Below, one piece after another: positions 33,857-46,810 of a stretch of DNA of 64,000 nt. The DNA comes from an uncultured cyanobacterium (GTDB lineage Bacteria > Cyanobacteriota > Cyanobacteriia > PCC-6307 > Cyanobiaceae), in NCBI GenBank assembly GCA_903935205.1, contig CAIZQU010000018.1, positions 1-64,000 on the forward strand, written 5' to 3'. Below the pieces are notes generated by a model, which worked only from the letters and a program-made list of their open reading frames with translations, had not been told where the DNA came from and searched no databases. The number at the start of each line of letters is the position of its first letter. Within the stretch, counting starts at the first letter, position 1. Both the position numbers and the translations under genes were made by a program.

Positions 33857-34297
33857 TCAGCGGTCGCGAATGATGCACAGATGGGCGAGCCCTGCGGCAG
33901 GCACCACGTCTGCGGCGATTCTCTGGTCAAAGGTGGCGAAACGGCCGCCATGGTGAACAGCCAGCGCCAGAAGATAGGCGTCGGTGATCTGACGCGGACC
34001 GAGCAGCCGCTCCCAGCGAATCAGGCCGTTCTGAAGCAGGCTGATGGGCTCGGGCAGGAACGCATGGCTGGGATGGCGGCAGGCCTCAGCCAGGCGTGCG
34101 GCCACCGCAGCCGCCGGCTGGGGGTTGGGATAGGTGGGCTGGGCCATGATCCGCACCACACCGTTCTCGATGATCGGGCAGGTCGCCCAGCCGTGATGCA
34201 GCTCCTGCTGCAGCCAGCGGGTGGCGGTGGCGTGCAGCACATGGCCCTGATCCAGCAGGGCGATGATCACGTTGATGTCGAGCAAAGCCCGAGCCAT
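33857..34297 (-). CDS. Type II TA toxin, VapC-like PIN domain
   Basis: [58 protein letters not shown]. Confidence 0.9.
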   Translation of the reverse strand: MARALLDINVIIALLDQGHVLHATATRWLQQELHHGWATCPIIENGVVRIMAQPTYPNPQPAAAVAARLAEACRHPSHAFLPEPISLLQNGLIRWERLLGPRQITDAYLLALAVHHGGRFATFDQRIAADVVPAAGLAHLCIIRDR

Positions 34298-34548
34298 CAG
34301 AGGCCGGCCTCATCGCGCAGCTGATCGATCTGTTCGTTGCTGACCACCCGGCCGTGCTGGGCGGCAAAGGGTCGGAACCCGGCCACCGTCGGGGAGGAAT
34401 CGCCAGCGGGCAGGCCCTGATCGGCCCGCCCGTTCAAAGCGGCACGCAGCAGCCGCGACACCATCTGGCCCGCCGTCGTTCCCTGGCGGCGGGCCAGTTC
34501 CTTCGCGGCCGCCAGCACGTCGTCCTCGATGTCGAGCGTGGTGCGCAC
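34297..34548 (-). CDS. Antitoxin, RHH-type VapB-like
   Basis: [38 protein letters not shown]; one-nt junction with toxin ORF. Confidence 0.88.
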   Translation of the reverse strand: MRTTLDIEDDVLAAAKELARRQGTTAGQMVSRLLRAALNGRADQGLPAGDSSPTVAGFRPFAAQHGRVVSNEQIDQLRDEAGL

Positions 34549-34648
34549 AGGCGGATCGAAGCCAAAGGCATTTTACATCAACGCATCAGCGCATCAAGCG
34601 CTTCTACGCCAGAGCAGGCGACAGAATGGCCCCAGGCCCCAGGTGCAC

Positions 34649-36760
34649 GTGAGCGATTCGGCAGCCAGCCCAGCCCCCAGCGCGGCCGAGGACGACCTGG
34701 GCGACCTGCTGCTGGAGGTGCTCCCCCCGGACGGCAGCACGATCGGCAATGGTTCGGCGCGGGAGGCGTTGAGCCGGGCCGCCGAACGGCCGATCGGGGA
34801 GGAGGAGTACGCGGCCATCCGGGATCGGGCCTTCAGCCTGGGGCTGGTGGTGAAGGGCCGGGGCCGGGGCGGCTCGATCGGCCTGGCGGAGGGCATCGAA
34901 GGCGGCAGCCGCTATGCGGCACCAGCAGCGCCGGCGGCGGGCAGCGGGCAGGGGCGGACGAAGAGCGTTGGCCGTGGCGGTGCCCGTGGCGGTGGCGCTG
35001 GACGTGGCAACGGCAGCGGTCCGGCGTCCATCTTCCAGATCGGCCAGAAACTCACCCTCACCCAGTTGGAGAGCTTCCTGTGGAAGAGCGCCGACATCCT
35101 GCGGGGCAGCATGGATGCCTCGGAATTCAAGGACTACATCTTCGGGATGCTGTTCCTCAAGCGCCTGTCGGATGCGTTTGAGGAGGCCCGGGAGGACGTG
35201 GTCCGCTACTACCTGGGCAAGGGCCGAAGCCAGGAGCAGACCGAGGCCCTGGCCGAGGAGCACGACGAATACAACGAAACCTTCTTTGTGCCGCAGCGGG
35301 CGCGCTGGCGCAACCTGAAGGATCTCAAGCACGACATCGGCGCCGAGCTGATGAAGGCCACCGATGCGATCGAAGAGCAGAACCGGATGCTGGAGGGGGT
35401 GCTGAGCGCGATTGATTTCAACAACAAGAACAAACTCAACGACCGCAAACTGCGGGATCTGCTTTCGCACTACAGCACGTTCCGCCTGCGCAACGCCGAT
35501 TTCGAGCGGCCCGACCTGATGGGGGCGGCCTATGAGTATCTGATCAAGATGTTCGCCGATTCAGCGGGCAAGAAGGGCGGTGAGTTTTACACACCGGCGG
35601 AGGTGGTGCGGCTGCTGATCGCCCTGATCAAACCGCGGGCAGGAATGAGTGTGCTCGACCCCACCTGCGGATCGGGGGGCATGTTGATCCACACGCGCAA
35701 CTACCTGGCGGAGCACGGCGAGAACCCGGCGAACCTGCAGCTGTTCGGGCAGGAGATGAACCGCAGCACCTGGGCGATCTGCAAGCTCAACATGTTTCTG
35801 CATGGCATCTTCAGTGCCGACATCCGCAGCGGCGACACGCTGGGCGATCCGCGGCATCTCAAAGATGGCGAGTTGAGGCGCTTCCATCGGGTGATCGCCA
35901 ATCCGCCGTTTTCGCTCAAGAACTGGGGCCGCGACCTGGCGGAACACGATCCTTACGGGCGCTATCGCTTCGGCCTGCCGCCCAAGGATGCGGGCGACCT
36001 GGCGTTTGTGCAGCACATGATCGCCTCGCTGAACCAGGAGGGCGTGATGGGGGTGGTGGTGCCCCATGGTGTGCTGTTCCGCGGCGGCCAGGAAGGCGAA
36101 ATCCGCAAGGGAATCCTGGAGGATGACCTGATCGAAGCGGTGATCGGGCTGCCCGCCGGCTTGTTCTACGGCACGGGCATTCCGGCGGCGCTGTTGATCC
36201 TCAACAAGGCCAAGCCGGCCGAACGCCAGGGCAAGGTGCTGTTCATCAATGCCGAGCTCGATTACCAGGAGGGCAAGAACCAGAACATCCTCCGGGAGCA
36301 GGACATTGCCAAGGTGGTGGGCTGCTTCGACGCCTACAACGAGATCAAGCGGTTCTCCCGGGTGGTGCCACTGGAGGAGATCCGGGCGAACAACCACAAC
36401 CTGAACATCCGCCGCTATGCCGACACATCACCCCCACCGGAACCGTTTGATGTGCGAGGCATCCTGCACGGTGGGGTGCCGATCAAGGAGATCGAAAGCG
36501 AGGCCATCCAGGAGATTCTGGAGGGATTTGATGTGAGCGTGGTGCTGGTGCCGAAGGATGGGGAGTATCTGAAGTTTCGGGAGGACATCACCGAGAAATC
36601 GCAGATTCGCCAGCATCTGGAGGAGGCTTCGGATGCGGTGATTCAGCAGTTCGAGCGCTGGTGGGAGAAGTATGGGGTGTCGCTGGCCCAGATTGATGCG
36701 GAGGCGAAGGAGGCGGAGGCGGTGATGCATGGGTACTTGAGGGAGTTGGGGTATGAGTAG
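34649..36760 (+). CDS. hsdM: Type I restriction-modification DNA methyltransferase subunit HsdM with N-terminal winged-helix-like extension
   Basis: [30 protein letters not shown] start at 34649; N-terminal [16 protein letters not shown]...[16 protein letters not shown] then R/G-rich linker. Confidence 0.95.
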   Translation: MSDSAASPAPSAAEDDLGDLLLEVLPPDGSTIGNGSAREALSRAAERPIGEEEYAAIRDRAFSLGLVVKGRGRGGSIGLAEGIEGGSRYAAPAAPAAGSGQGRTKSVGRGGARGGGAGRGNGSGPASIFQIGQKLTLTQLESFLWKSADILRGSMDASEFKDYIFGMLFLKRLSDAFEEAREDVVRYYLGKGRSQEQTEALAEEHDEYNETFFVPQRARWRNLKDLKHDIGAELMKATDAIEEQNRMLEGVLSAIDFNNKNKLNDRKLRDLLSHYSTFRLRNADFERPDLMGAAYEYLIKMFADSAGKKGGEFYTPAEVVRLLIALIKPRAGMSVLDPTCGSGGMLIHTRNYLAEHGENPANLQLFGQEMNRSTWAICKLNMFLHGIFSADIRSGDTLGDPRHLKDGELRRFHRVIANPPFSLKNWGRDLAEHDPYGRYRFGLPPKDAGDLAFVQHMIASLNQEGVMGVVVPHGVLFRGGQEGEIRKGILEDDLIEAVIGLPAGLFYGTGIPAALLILNKAKPAERQGKVLFINAELDYQEGKNQNILREQDIAKVVGCFDAYNEIKRFSRVVPLEEIRANNHNLNIRRYADTSPPPEPFDVRGILHGGVPIKEIESEAIQEILEGFDVSVVLVPKDGEYLKFREDITEKSQIRQHLEEASDAVIQQFERWWEKYGVSLAQIDAEAKEAEAVMHGYLRELGYE

Positions 36761-37982
36761 CGAGCTCTCGACAGCCTCTGACTACACCATCCGCCCACTC
36801 GGCGACTTCTTTGACATTGTCAAGGTGCGCAGTGATGCATCTCTTCCGATTTATTCAGTCACCCTTCGGGATGGGATGCAGAGAAGAGATGAGCTAGGCA
36901 GGATTATTCAGTCTGACCTGAAAAGCGAAGACAATCTCTTTGCCGCCAAGAATGACGTCTGTTACAATATGATGAGAATGTGGCAGGGCGCATGCGGATT
37001 GGCGCCTGAGAATTGCCATGTATCTCCTGCGTATGTTGTTTGCAGGCCGAAAGAGGGCCTGGATCCCAGATTCGCGGCTTACCTGCTGAAAAGCGAGCAG
37101 GCACTTAAGCAATTTATAGATAAGTCCCAAGGGGTTACTTCTGATAGATGGCGACTCTATCCTGAAGAGTTTGCCAAGATCAGGCTGCCTATCCCCCCAC
37201 TCCCCGAGCAGAAGAAGATCGCCGAGATACTCTCTGGGATTGACACAGTTATTTGGAATCACAAGGCGAGAGCAAAGAAGTGCGAAGAGCTAATTGCTGC
37301 AACCGAAGAAAGAACTTTTGAGGTCTTTAGAAAAGACGATTTAGGCCAGCAAGATCGGGCAGGACGCAATGCCAAGGAAGTGATTGCACTCGGAGATATT
37401 TTTGAATTCAGGAATGGGCTTAATTATTCCAAGGCAAATACTGGCAGAGGATTGAAGGTTGTAGGGGTTGGAGATTTCAAGAATTATCGCACACCAAAAT
37501 ATGAGTCACTGGGAGAACTGTCTCCAGAAGGCCTTGATTTCGACTTATCCCTGTTACAAGAGGGCGATTTCCTTTTTGTGAGGTCTAACGGCAATCGCCT
37601 ACTAATAGGCAGATGTCTATCTATTGAAAAGATTCCCACGGGAGCCCCTGTTGTACATAGTGGTTTCACGATCAGGGCACGGCCTAGGAATCAACACGCT
37701 TATTCAAATGACTACATCAAGCAGTTGCTCCAGAGTCGCATATTCCGAAGATCAGTTGCAGAACTTGGAGGTGGTACCAACATTTCCAATCTCTCCCAAG
37801 ACATCCTTTCCGAAACCATGATCGCTCTGCCGTCAATTCAAAGGCAGGAGAAGGAATCATCTGGCCTGCTCGCCATCCAAGGATTTTATGAACATACTCA
37901 AAATAAAGTTATCCGATTGGAGGCGATGAAAGTTGCCGTCTCATCAGACCTCCTCTCCGGCCGCAAGCGGGTCACCGTCTAA
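36753..37982 (+). CDS. hsdS: Type I restriction specificity subunit HsdS
   Basis: [24 protein letters not shown] central conserved region, two TRD-like halves; overlaps hsdM stop. Confidence 0.92.
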   Translation: MSSELSTASDYTIRPLGDFFDIVKVRSDASLPIYSVTLRDGMQRRDELGRIIQSDLKSEDNLFAAKNDVCYNMMRMWQGACGLAPENCHVSPAYVVCRPKEGLDPRFAAYLLKSEQALKQFIDKSQGVTSDRWRLYPEEFAKIRLPIPPLPEQKKIAEILSGIDTVIWNHKARAKKCEELIAATEERTFEVFRKDDLGQQDRAGRNAKEVIALGDIFEFRNGLNYSKANTGRGLKVVGVGDFKNYRTPKYESLGELSPEGLDFDLSLLQEGDFLFVRSNGNRLLIGRCLSIEKIPTGAPVVHSGFTIRARPRNQHAYSNDYIKQLLQSRIFRRSVAELGGGTNISNLSQDILSETMIALPSIQRQEKESSGLLAIQGFYEHTQNKVIRLEAMKVAVSSDLLSGRKRVTV

Positions 37983-37984
37983 CC

Positions 37985-40971
<2,987 letters not shown>

Positions 40972-40975
<4 letters not shown>

Positions 40976-41679
40976 GCGCCATCCCGCAGGAGCTGCTGGG
41001 GCTGCGGGTCGAGGTGGTGCGCTCGCTTCGGCGCACCGCTGCCCTGCAGATCGTGGGCTCGGAGCTGCAGGTGCGGGTGCCCGCGCAGCTGGCGGATGAT
41101 CGGATCGCCGCGATCCTTCAGCAGAAGCGCCCCTGGATCCGCTCCAAGGTGGCCCAGCTGCAACAGTTGCCGCCCCATCGGCCCAGGGAAGCGGTGAGCG
41201 GTGAATCCTTTCCCTACCTCGGCCGTCATTACCGCCTCAAGGTGCAGGAGGGACATCCGGTGGGAGTGTGCCTTTCCGGCGGCCTCCTGCGGGCCACCGT
41301 TCGCCCCCAGGAGCAGGGAGACCAGCGCCGCGCCCGCATCCGCCACTACCTGGAGCGGTGGTATCGCGGCCGTGCCCTGGAGCGCCTGCAGGACAAAGCC
41401 GATCGCTACGGACGGCAGATGGGCGTGACGCCCGCCAGCGTCAGCGTGCGGGCCTTCCGCTCCCGCTGGGGCTCCTGCGACAGACAGGGAAAGGTGGTGT
41501 TCAACTGGCACATCATCAAGGCACCGCACCCCGTGGTGGATTACGTGGTGATCCATGAGCTGGCCCATCTGGTGCATGCCAATCACTCCAGGGCTTTCTG
41601 GCAGCTGGTGGAACGCCACTGCCCCGCCTTTGCGCTTCACCGCACCTGGCTGAAGGACCAGGCCCTGAGGCTGCTGTGA
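40972..41679 (+). CDS. YgjP-like/SprT-type zinc metallopeptidase (DUF45)
   Basis: FRSRWGSCDRQGKVVFNWHIIKAPHPVVDYVVIHELAHLVHANHSRAFW; GTGA overlap with hsdR stop. Confidence 0.9.
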
Positions 41680-41893
41680 ACAGCCTCGCGAACACCAACG
41701 ATCCGAGCCATCCCCTGCTGCTGCCACGCCAGCCCAGCCGTCCCCATGCTTGCTGTTGGACGGGTAGCTGGACAGTGCCGGCCGCCTGGGAAGACGATCT
41801 CTCCGGGCAGGGTCAGGAGCGCAGACAGGGGAAGCGGAACAGGCAGAAGCCAGTGCAATCGCAGCGACATATTGAAAGAAAGCCTGGCCTGGA

Positions 41894-42970
41894 TTAGCGG
41901 AACTGAGGAAGCTTGTTCGCATCAAAACCACGACGCAAGGCCTCGCCAATGCTAAGACCGATCGGCAAGTCACCAGAGAAGGCGCTTCCAGTTGTTCGCT
42001 TGTAGAGCTTCGATTCGACCAGTCGATAGGTGCTGGCAGGAAGGGGAATATCTCCGGATGCTGCGACAATGCGAAGAGCGTTGCGAACAGCATAGCTGGT
42101 GAATCTCTGCAAATCAGGCCTGGCCGCGAGGGCCTTGTCGTTGACATAGACAAACAAAGGCCGCGAAAGCGGCTGATAGCGCCCCGACTGAACATTGGCA
42201 ACAGACGGATGAACCGCGCCAGAAGAGGAGGCAACAGCAAGGGCCCTGAGTTTATTCTGGCTACCCCTATAGTAACTGAATCCGAAATAACCAAGAGCCT
42301 TTACATCCTGCGACACACAGCTAACGATAACATTGTCATCCTCGCTAAAAGCGTAATCCCGCCTTGAATTATCAGTGTCACCATTAATAGCCTTGTTAAA
42401 ATAGTCGTAGGTACCCGAGTCCCTGCCAGGTCCGCAGAGCTTGATCGGGAGCCGCGGCCAGTCGCGGTTCACATCGTTCCAGGTACTGACTTTTCCCTCA
42501 GCTTGCCGCCCCCACAGCCGGGCCAGTTCCTTGACGGTGATCTGTCTGGCCCATGTGTTAGCAGGGTGCACCACGATGGAGATGGCATCAAAGGCGATCG
42601 GCAGCTCAATGAAGCTGATGCGATTGCCAGCACAAGCCTTGAGCTCCTTGGCGTTGATCGGCCGGGAGGCGTTGGCGATCTCGAGCTGGCCAAGACAGAA
42701 GCGCCTGAAGCCATCACTGGTTCCGGTCTCCTTGAGATCGACCCTGGTGCTGTTGCCTGACGCCTGGAAGGATCGGATCGCCTCCTTCATGAACGGGAAC
42801 ACCGTGCTGGAGCCGCCGATCCGGATACTGGAGGGGGGCCTGGTGCTGCCGTTGCCTCCAAGAGCAAGAGCCAGCGAAGCGGCCAAGGGTGTAGTCGTCA
42901 TGGTTGTGGCGATCGCTGCCGCAACCTGAATCCCGAAGAAAACGCTTCGAGACACCCGGCTGGAAGTCAT
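41894..42970 (-). CDS. pstS: Phosphate ABC transporter substrate-binding protein (PstS/SphX family)
   Basis: IRIGGSSTVFPFMKEAIRSFQ, CGPGRDSGTYDYFNKAI, ALGYFGFSYY; signal-peptide-like N-terminus. Confidence 0.9.
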   Translation of the reverse strand: MTSSRVSRSVFFGIQVAAAIATTMTTTPLAASLALALGGNGSTRPPSSIRIGGSSTVFPFMKEAIRSFQASGNSTRVDLKETGTSDGFRRFCLGQLEIANASRPINAKELKACAGNRISFIELPIAFDAISIVVHPANTWARQITVKELARLWGRQAEGKVSTWNDVNRDWPRLPIKLCGPGRDSGTYDYFNKAINGDTDNSRRDYAFSEDDNVIVSCVSQDVKALGYFGFSYYRGSQNKLRALAVASSSGAVHPSVANVQSGRYQPLSRPLFVYVNDKALAARPDLQRFTSYAVRNALRIVAASGDIPLPASTYRLVESKLYKRTTGSAFSGDLPIGLSIGEALRRGFDANKLPQFR

Positions 42971-43001
42971 GGGGCGGATCAGGGGAGGGAACAAACCTCC
43001 A

Positions 43002-43033
43002 CTTAACCCATCAACCGTTATTGATGGGTTAAG
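43002..43033. promoter_or_regulatory. Perfect palindrome upstream of pstS, candidate ArsR operator with Pho-box-like ends
   Basis: CTTAACCCATCAA-CCGTTA-TTGATGGGTTAAG; 13-bp arms, contains ATCAA-N6-TTGAT. Confidence 0.65.
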
Positions 43034-43502
43034 GATGGGGCGACTGTCACGGAAGGTCATCCTGGAGCTGAATCAACCGTCGTGCAGCGCCACTGACTCC
43101 CAATCCTGACTCCCAATCCCGGATTCAACCACTGGTGTCGAGCCCCTGCGAGCACTGCTGCGGGCCAGACAACGCCTGCAGGCCAAAAGATGGCAAGTTA
43201 CAACGACACGGCCCGAAAGTGCCCGGAATTGGGCCATCACTGATCCCAAGAGTCGACAGCTCCTCTCGTTCGCCATCAACGTCCACTCTCTCCTCGCCAG
43301 CAGGGAACCGATGCCAAGGCAATGATCTGGCCTGCTCCATGTGAGGCGATCAGATCCTCCGCTCAGATCCAGCCAACCGGACAGTTCACCGTGAAAATCG
43401 TGGCAGTGGACGGGCATGGGCAGAGATGGCACCAATACCGCCACCATCGCCGACATGGTCCACACCGGCAGCAGCTTGTCGGGCCTGGAGGGCCATCACA
43501 GC

Positions 43503-43868
43503 TCAGGAGCAGGGATTCGCAGGGGCCGGCGACACGGCAGCGAGCTGGTCCAGCCAGTCGCGCAGCAGCAGCAGGGAGTCAGGCTCCAGGCGGTAGTAGA
43601 TCCAGCGCCCCTCCTGGCGGGCGCGGATCAGGCCCGCCTCCTTGAGCACCTTGAGATGAAACGACAGTTTCGACTGGGCCAGATCCAGATCGCCCGTGAG
43701 GTCACAGACGCAGCGTTCACCATGCTGCAGGGCCTGCACCACCTGGAGACGGATCGGCTCGGCCAGGGCGCGCAACAGCTGCTGCGCCTGATCGGGAGCC
43801 AGCGGCTCAGCGGTTGACACAGGTGCGGCAGTGGCTTCCACGATGGATCGGACTGGAGCTGCTGGCAC
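43503..43868 (-). CDS. arsR: ArsR-family metalloregulatory repressor
   Basis: ALAEPIRLQVVQALQHGERCVCDLTGDLDLAQSKLSFHLKVLKEAGLIRARQEGRWIYYRL, including ERCVCDL metal-site motif. Confidence 0.92.
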   Translation of the reverse strand: MPAAPVRSIVEATAAPVSTAEPLAPDQAQQLLRALAEPIRLQVVQALQHGERCVCDLTGDLDLAQSKLSFHLKVLKEAGLIRARQEGRWIYYRLEPDSLLLLRDWLDQLAAVSPAPANPCS

Positions 43869-43912
43869 GAGTCTGTCGGCAAAGGGGGCTGCGATCGAGA
43901 AGCGACAGCACC

Positions 43913-44023
43913 GAGGCGAGGCGAGGCGAGGCGAGGCGAGGCCAGGTCAGGTCAGGTCAGGTCAGGTCAGGTCAGGTCAGGTCAGGTCAGGTCAGGTCAG
44001 GTCAGGTCAGGTCAGGCGAGGCC
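43913..44023. repeat. Tandem pentanucleotide repeat tract
   Basis: (GAGGC)x6, c, (AGGTC)x14, AGGCGAGGCC; counted directly. Confidence 0.97.
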
Positions 44024-44047
44024 GATGTGACGCGGAACACCCGGTCC

Positions 44048-44063
44048 ATCAACCCTAGTTGAT
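44048..44063. promoter_or_regulatory. Candidate ArsR operator upstream of gap-arsJ
   Basis: ATCAA-CCCTAG-TTGAT inverted repeat (ATCAA-N6-TTGAT). Confidence 0.65.
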
Positions 44064-44104
44064 CTATGGTTGCAGCGTTGGCCGGCGCTTCCGCTTCCCA
44101 GTCC

Positions 44105-45148
44105 ATGAAAATCGGCATCAACGGCTTCGGGCGCATCGGCCGCCTGGTCTTCCGTGCCCTGTGGGGGCGTCCTGGGATCGAACTGGTCCACGTCAATGAC
44201 CCCGCCGGCGATGCCCACACCGCCGCCCATCTGCTGGCGTTTGACTCGGTGCATGGCCGCTGGCAGCAGGCTGTTCAAGCCAATAAAGCCTTGTCTGGAA
44301 ACAGCCAGGGTTTCTTCGTGGGCACCACGCCTGTGAGCACCACCCAGGAGAAAGATCCCACCGCCGTGCCCTGGCGCCAGGCCGGTGTGGAGATGGTGCT
44401 CGAATGCAGCGGCAAGTTCAAGACGCCGCAAACCCTGCAGCCCTATTTCGACCAGGTGGGCCTGGAGCGTGTGGTGGTCGCCTGTCCCGTGAAGGGCGAG
44501 ATCGCCGGCGCCGAGGCCCTGAACATCGTGTTCGGCATCAACCACCACCTCTATGACCCCGGCCTGCACCGGCTGATCACCGCCGCCTCCTGCACCACCA
44601 ACTGCCTGGCACCGGTGGTGAAGGTGGTGCACGAAAGCTTCGGCATCGAGCACGGCTCGATCACCACCCTCCACGATGTGACCAACACCCAGGTGGTGGT
44701 GGATGGCTTCAAGAGCGATCTGCGCCGGGCCCGCTCCTGCATGCAGAGCCTGATCCCCACCACCACCGGCTCCGCCAAGGCGATCGGGATGATCTTCCCC
44801 GAGCTGCAGGGCCGCCTCAATGGCCATGCCGTGCGCGTACCGCTGCTCAATGCCTCACTCACCGATGCGGTGTTCGAGCTGAAGCGCTCCGTCACGGTGG
44901 AGGAGGTGAACCGGGCCTTCGAGGAGGCCGCCAACGGTCCACTCCAGGGAATCCTGGGCTACGAAACCCGACCGCTGGTGTCGGTGGATTATGTGAATGA
45001 TTCCCGCAGCGCCATCGTCGACGGCCTCTCAACCATGGTGGTGAACGGTACCCAGCTCAAGGTCTACGCCTGGTACGACAACGAGTGGGGCTACAGCTCA
45101 CGCATGGCCGATCTGGTCAGCCATGTGGCACTGCTGGATCAGCGCTGA
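44105..45148 (+). CDS. gap: ArsJ-associated glyceraldehyde-3-phosphate dehydrogenase
   Basis: [34 protein letters not shown]; directly upstream of arsJ and next to arsR. Confidence 0.92.
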   Translation: MKIGINGFGRIGRLVFRALWGRPGIELVHVNDPAGDAHTAAHLLAFDSVHGRWQQAVQANKALSGNSQGFFVGTTPVSTTQEKDPTAVPWRQAGVEMVLECSGKFKTPQTLQPYFDQVGLERVVVACPVKGEIAGAEALNIVFGINHHLYDPGLHRLITAASCTTNCLAPVVKVVHESFGIEHGSITTLHDVTNTQVVVDGFKSDLRRARSCMQSLIPTTTGSAKAIGMIFPELQGRLNGHAVRVPLLNASLTDAVFELKRSVTVEEVNRAFEEAANGPLQGILGYETRPLVSVDYVNDSRSAIVDGLSTMVVNGTQLKVYAWYDNEWGYSSRMADLVSHVALLDQR

Positions 45149-45157
45149 GAACGAACC

Positions 45158-46420
45158 ATGAGCGGCGCACCCAGGTTGTCGGCCCTGCAGCAGTACATGG
45201 TCGTCACGGCCAACTACTGGGCCTTCACGCTCAGCGACGGGGCGCTGCGCATGCTGGTCGTATTCCATTTTCATGGCCTCGGTTACAGCACGCTGGAGAT
45301 TGCCCTGCTGTTTCTCTTCTATGAGTTCTTCGGCATCCTCACCAACCTGTATGGCGGCTGGCTTGGCGGCAGGTTCGGCCTGAGGCTCACGCTCTGGAGC
45401 GGCACCTTGCTACAGGTGGCGGCGCTGCTGATGCTGATCCCGGTGGCGGATAGCTGGCCCAGGTGGTGGAGCGTTGCCTATGTGATGGTCGCCCAGGCGT
45501 TCAGTGGCATCGCCAAGGATCTCAACAAGATGAGCGCCAAGAGCGCCATCAAGACCGTCGTGCCCGAAACCCCTGAAGATCACAACAAGGGGGAGCAGCA
45601 GCTCTTCCGCTGGGTGGCGATCCTCACAGGCTCCAAGAATGCCCTCAAGGGGGTGGGCTTCTTCCTGGGAGGTGTGCTGCTCACCACGATCGGTTTCAAT
45701 GCGGCCGTGGCGGTGATGGCGGCCGGCCTGCTGCTGGCCTTCTGCGGCACTCTCGTGCTTCCGGCGCACATGGGCCGCATGAAGCAGAAGCCTGGCTTCA
45801 GCGCGCTGTTCTCCAAGAGCCAGGGCATCAATGTGCTGTCACTGGCCCGTTTCTTCCTGTTCGGTGCCCGTGATGTCTGGTTCGTGGTGGCCCTGCCGGT
45901 GTTCCTCGAAGCCGCCCTGGGCTGGAAGTTCTGGGAGGTGGGCGGCTTCATGGGCCTGTGGGTGATCGGCTACGGGATCGTGCAGGGCTCAGCGCCGGCT
46001 CTCAGGCGCGCCTGGGGCCAGTCGGCCGCTCCCGGTGTGGCGGCAGTGGAGTTCTGGAGCGCCGTGCTCACGGCCATTCCGGCCCTGATCGCCATCGCTC
46101 TCTGGCGGCAGGTGGGCCATCCCGGTGTGGCGGTGGTGGCAGGGCTGGCCGTGTTCGGGCTGGTATTTGCCATGAATTCCTCGATTCATAGTTACATGAT
46201 CCTGGCCTATTCCGACGCCGAAGCCGTGAGTCTGAATGTGGGCTTCTATTACATGGCCAATGCTGCCGGGCGACTGGTCGGCACGCTGCTCTCCGGTGCC
46301 ATGTTCCTGGCGGGCGGGATGCAGGCCTGCCTGTGGACCTCCACGGCCCTGGTGGCTGCTGCCTTTCTGGTCAGCACCCGCCTGCCCGCGCCGCCGCGCC
46401 AGCTTCAGGCGGCAAACTGA
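45158..46420 (+). CDS. arsJ: Organoarsenical efflux MFS transporter ArsJ
   Basis: MFS protein MVVTANYWAFTLSDGALRMLVVFHFHGLGYSTLEIALLFLFYEFFGILTN..., AFSGIAKDLNKMSAKSAIK; downstream of the dedicated gap. Confidence 0.92.
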   Translation: MSGAPRLSALQQYMVVTANYWAFTLSDGALRMLVVFHFHGLGYSTLEIALLFLFYEFFGILTNLYGGWLGGRFGLRLTLWSGTLLQVAALLMLIPVADSWPRWWSVAYVMVAQAFSGIAKDLNKMSAKSAIKTVVPETPEDHNKGEQQLFRWVAILTGSKNALKGVGFFLGGVLLTTIGFNAAVAVMAAGLLLAFCGTLVLPAHMGRMKQKPGFSALFSKSQGINVLSLARFFLFGARDVWFVVALPVFLEAALGWKFWEVGGFMGLWVIGYGIVQGSAPALRRAWGQSAAPGVAAVEFWSAVLTAIPALIAIALWRQVGHPGVAVVAGLAVFGLVFAMNSSIHSYMILAYSDAEAVSLNVGFYYMANAAGRLVGTLLSGAMFLAGGMQACLWTSTALVAAAFLVSTRLPAPPRQLQAAN

Positions 46421-46470
46421 AGGCTGCTGAACACACGCCAAAGCACGATCTGCCCTCACGCTCGCGGCAG

Positions 46471-46489
46471 CCGGGGGACCTGCCCCCGG
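46471..46489. terminator. GC hairpin downstream of arsJ
   Basis: CCGGGGG-acctg-CCCCCGG, no clear T-run. Confidence 0.35.
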
Positions 46490-46810
46490 GCTCAGCGATA
46501 GCGGCGTGGCTGACTACAGCCATTCCAGCCTGAGAACCTGCAGCGCTGAGGCCAGCAACGCCTATTGGGCCGTAGGGACACCACCCTGCGGCCCGAGGAT
46601 TGAACGGTCTACCGCAGGAGGATCCACCGATGTCGTCCGCGAGGCACCGCTCCCCTGGCTGATGCGGCCCTGGACAAGATCAGCCAAGCGAGATCCCGGC
46701 CTGGGCACGCACTGGCTCGTCAGCCGATCCAACGCGCTGCCGTGATGAAGCCGACCCCTGGCGTGTTCCCGGCAAAGCCTTCCTCACCAGATCTGCAACC
46801 AGCCCGGAGC

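Noticed and set aside
43073-43465. 130-aa minus-strand ORF between pstS and arsR
   Set aside because: No recognisable motif; composition consistent with non-coding sequence
43913-44023. Repeat tract as a CRISPR array
   Set aside because: Uninterrupted 5-bp tandem units with no spacers
43814-44062. ORFs encoding (RSGQV)n or RRGEARRG repeats
   Set aside because: Translation of the pentanucleotide tandem repeat in a promoter region; treated as DNA repeat, not protein
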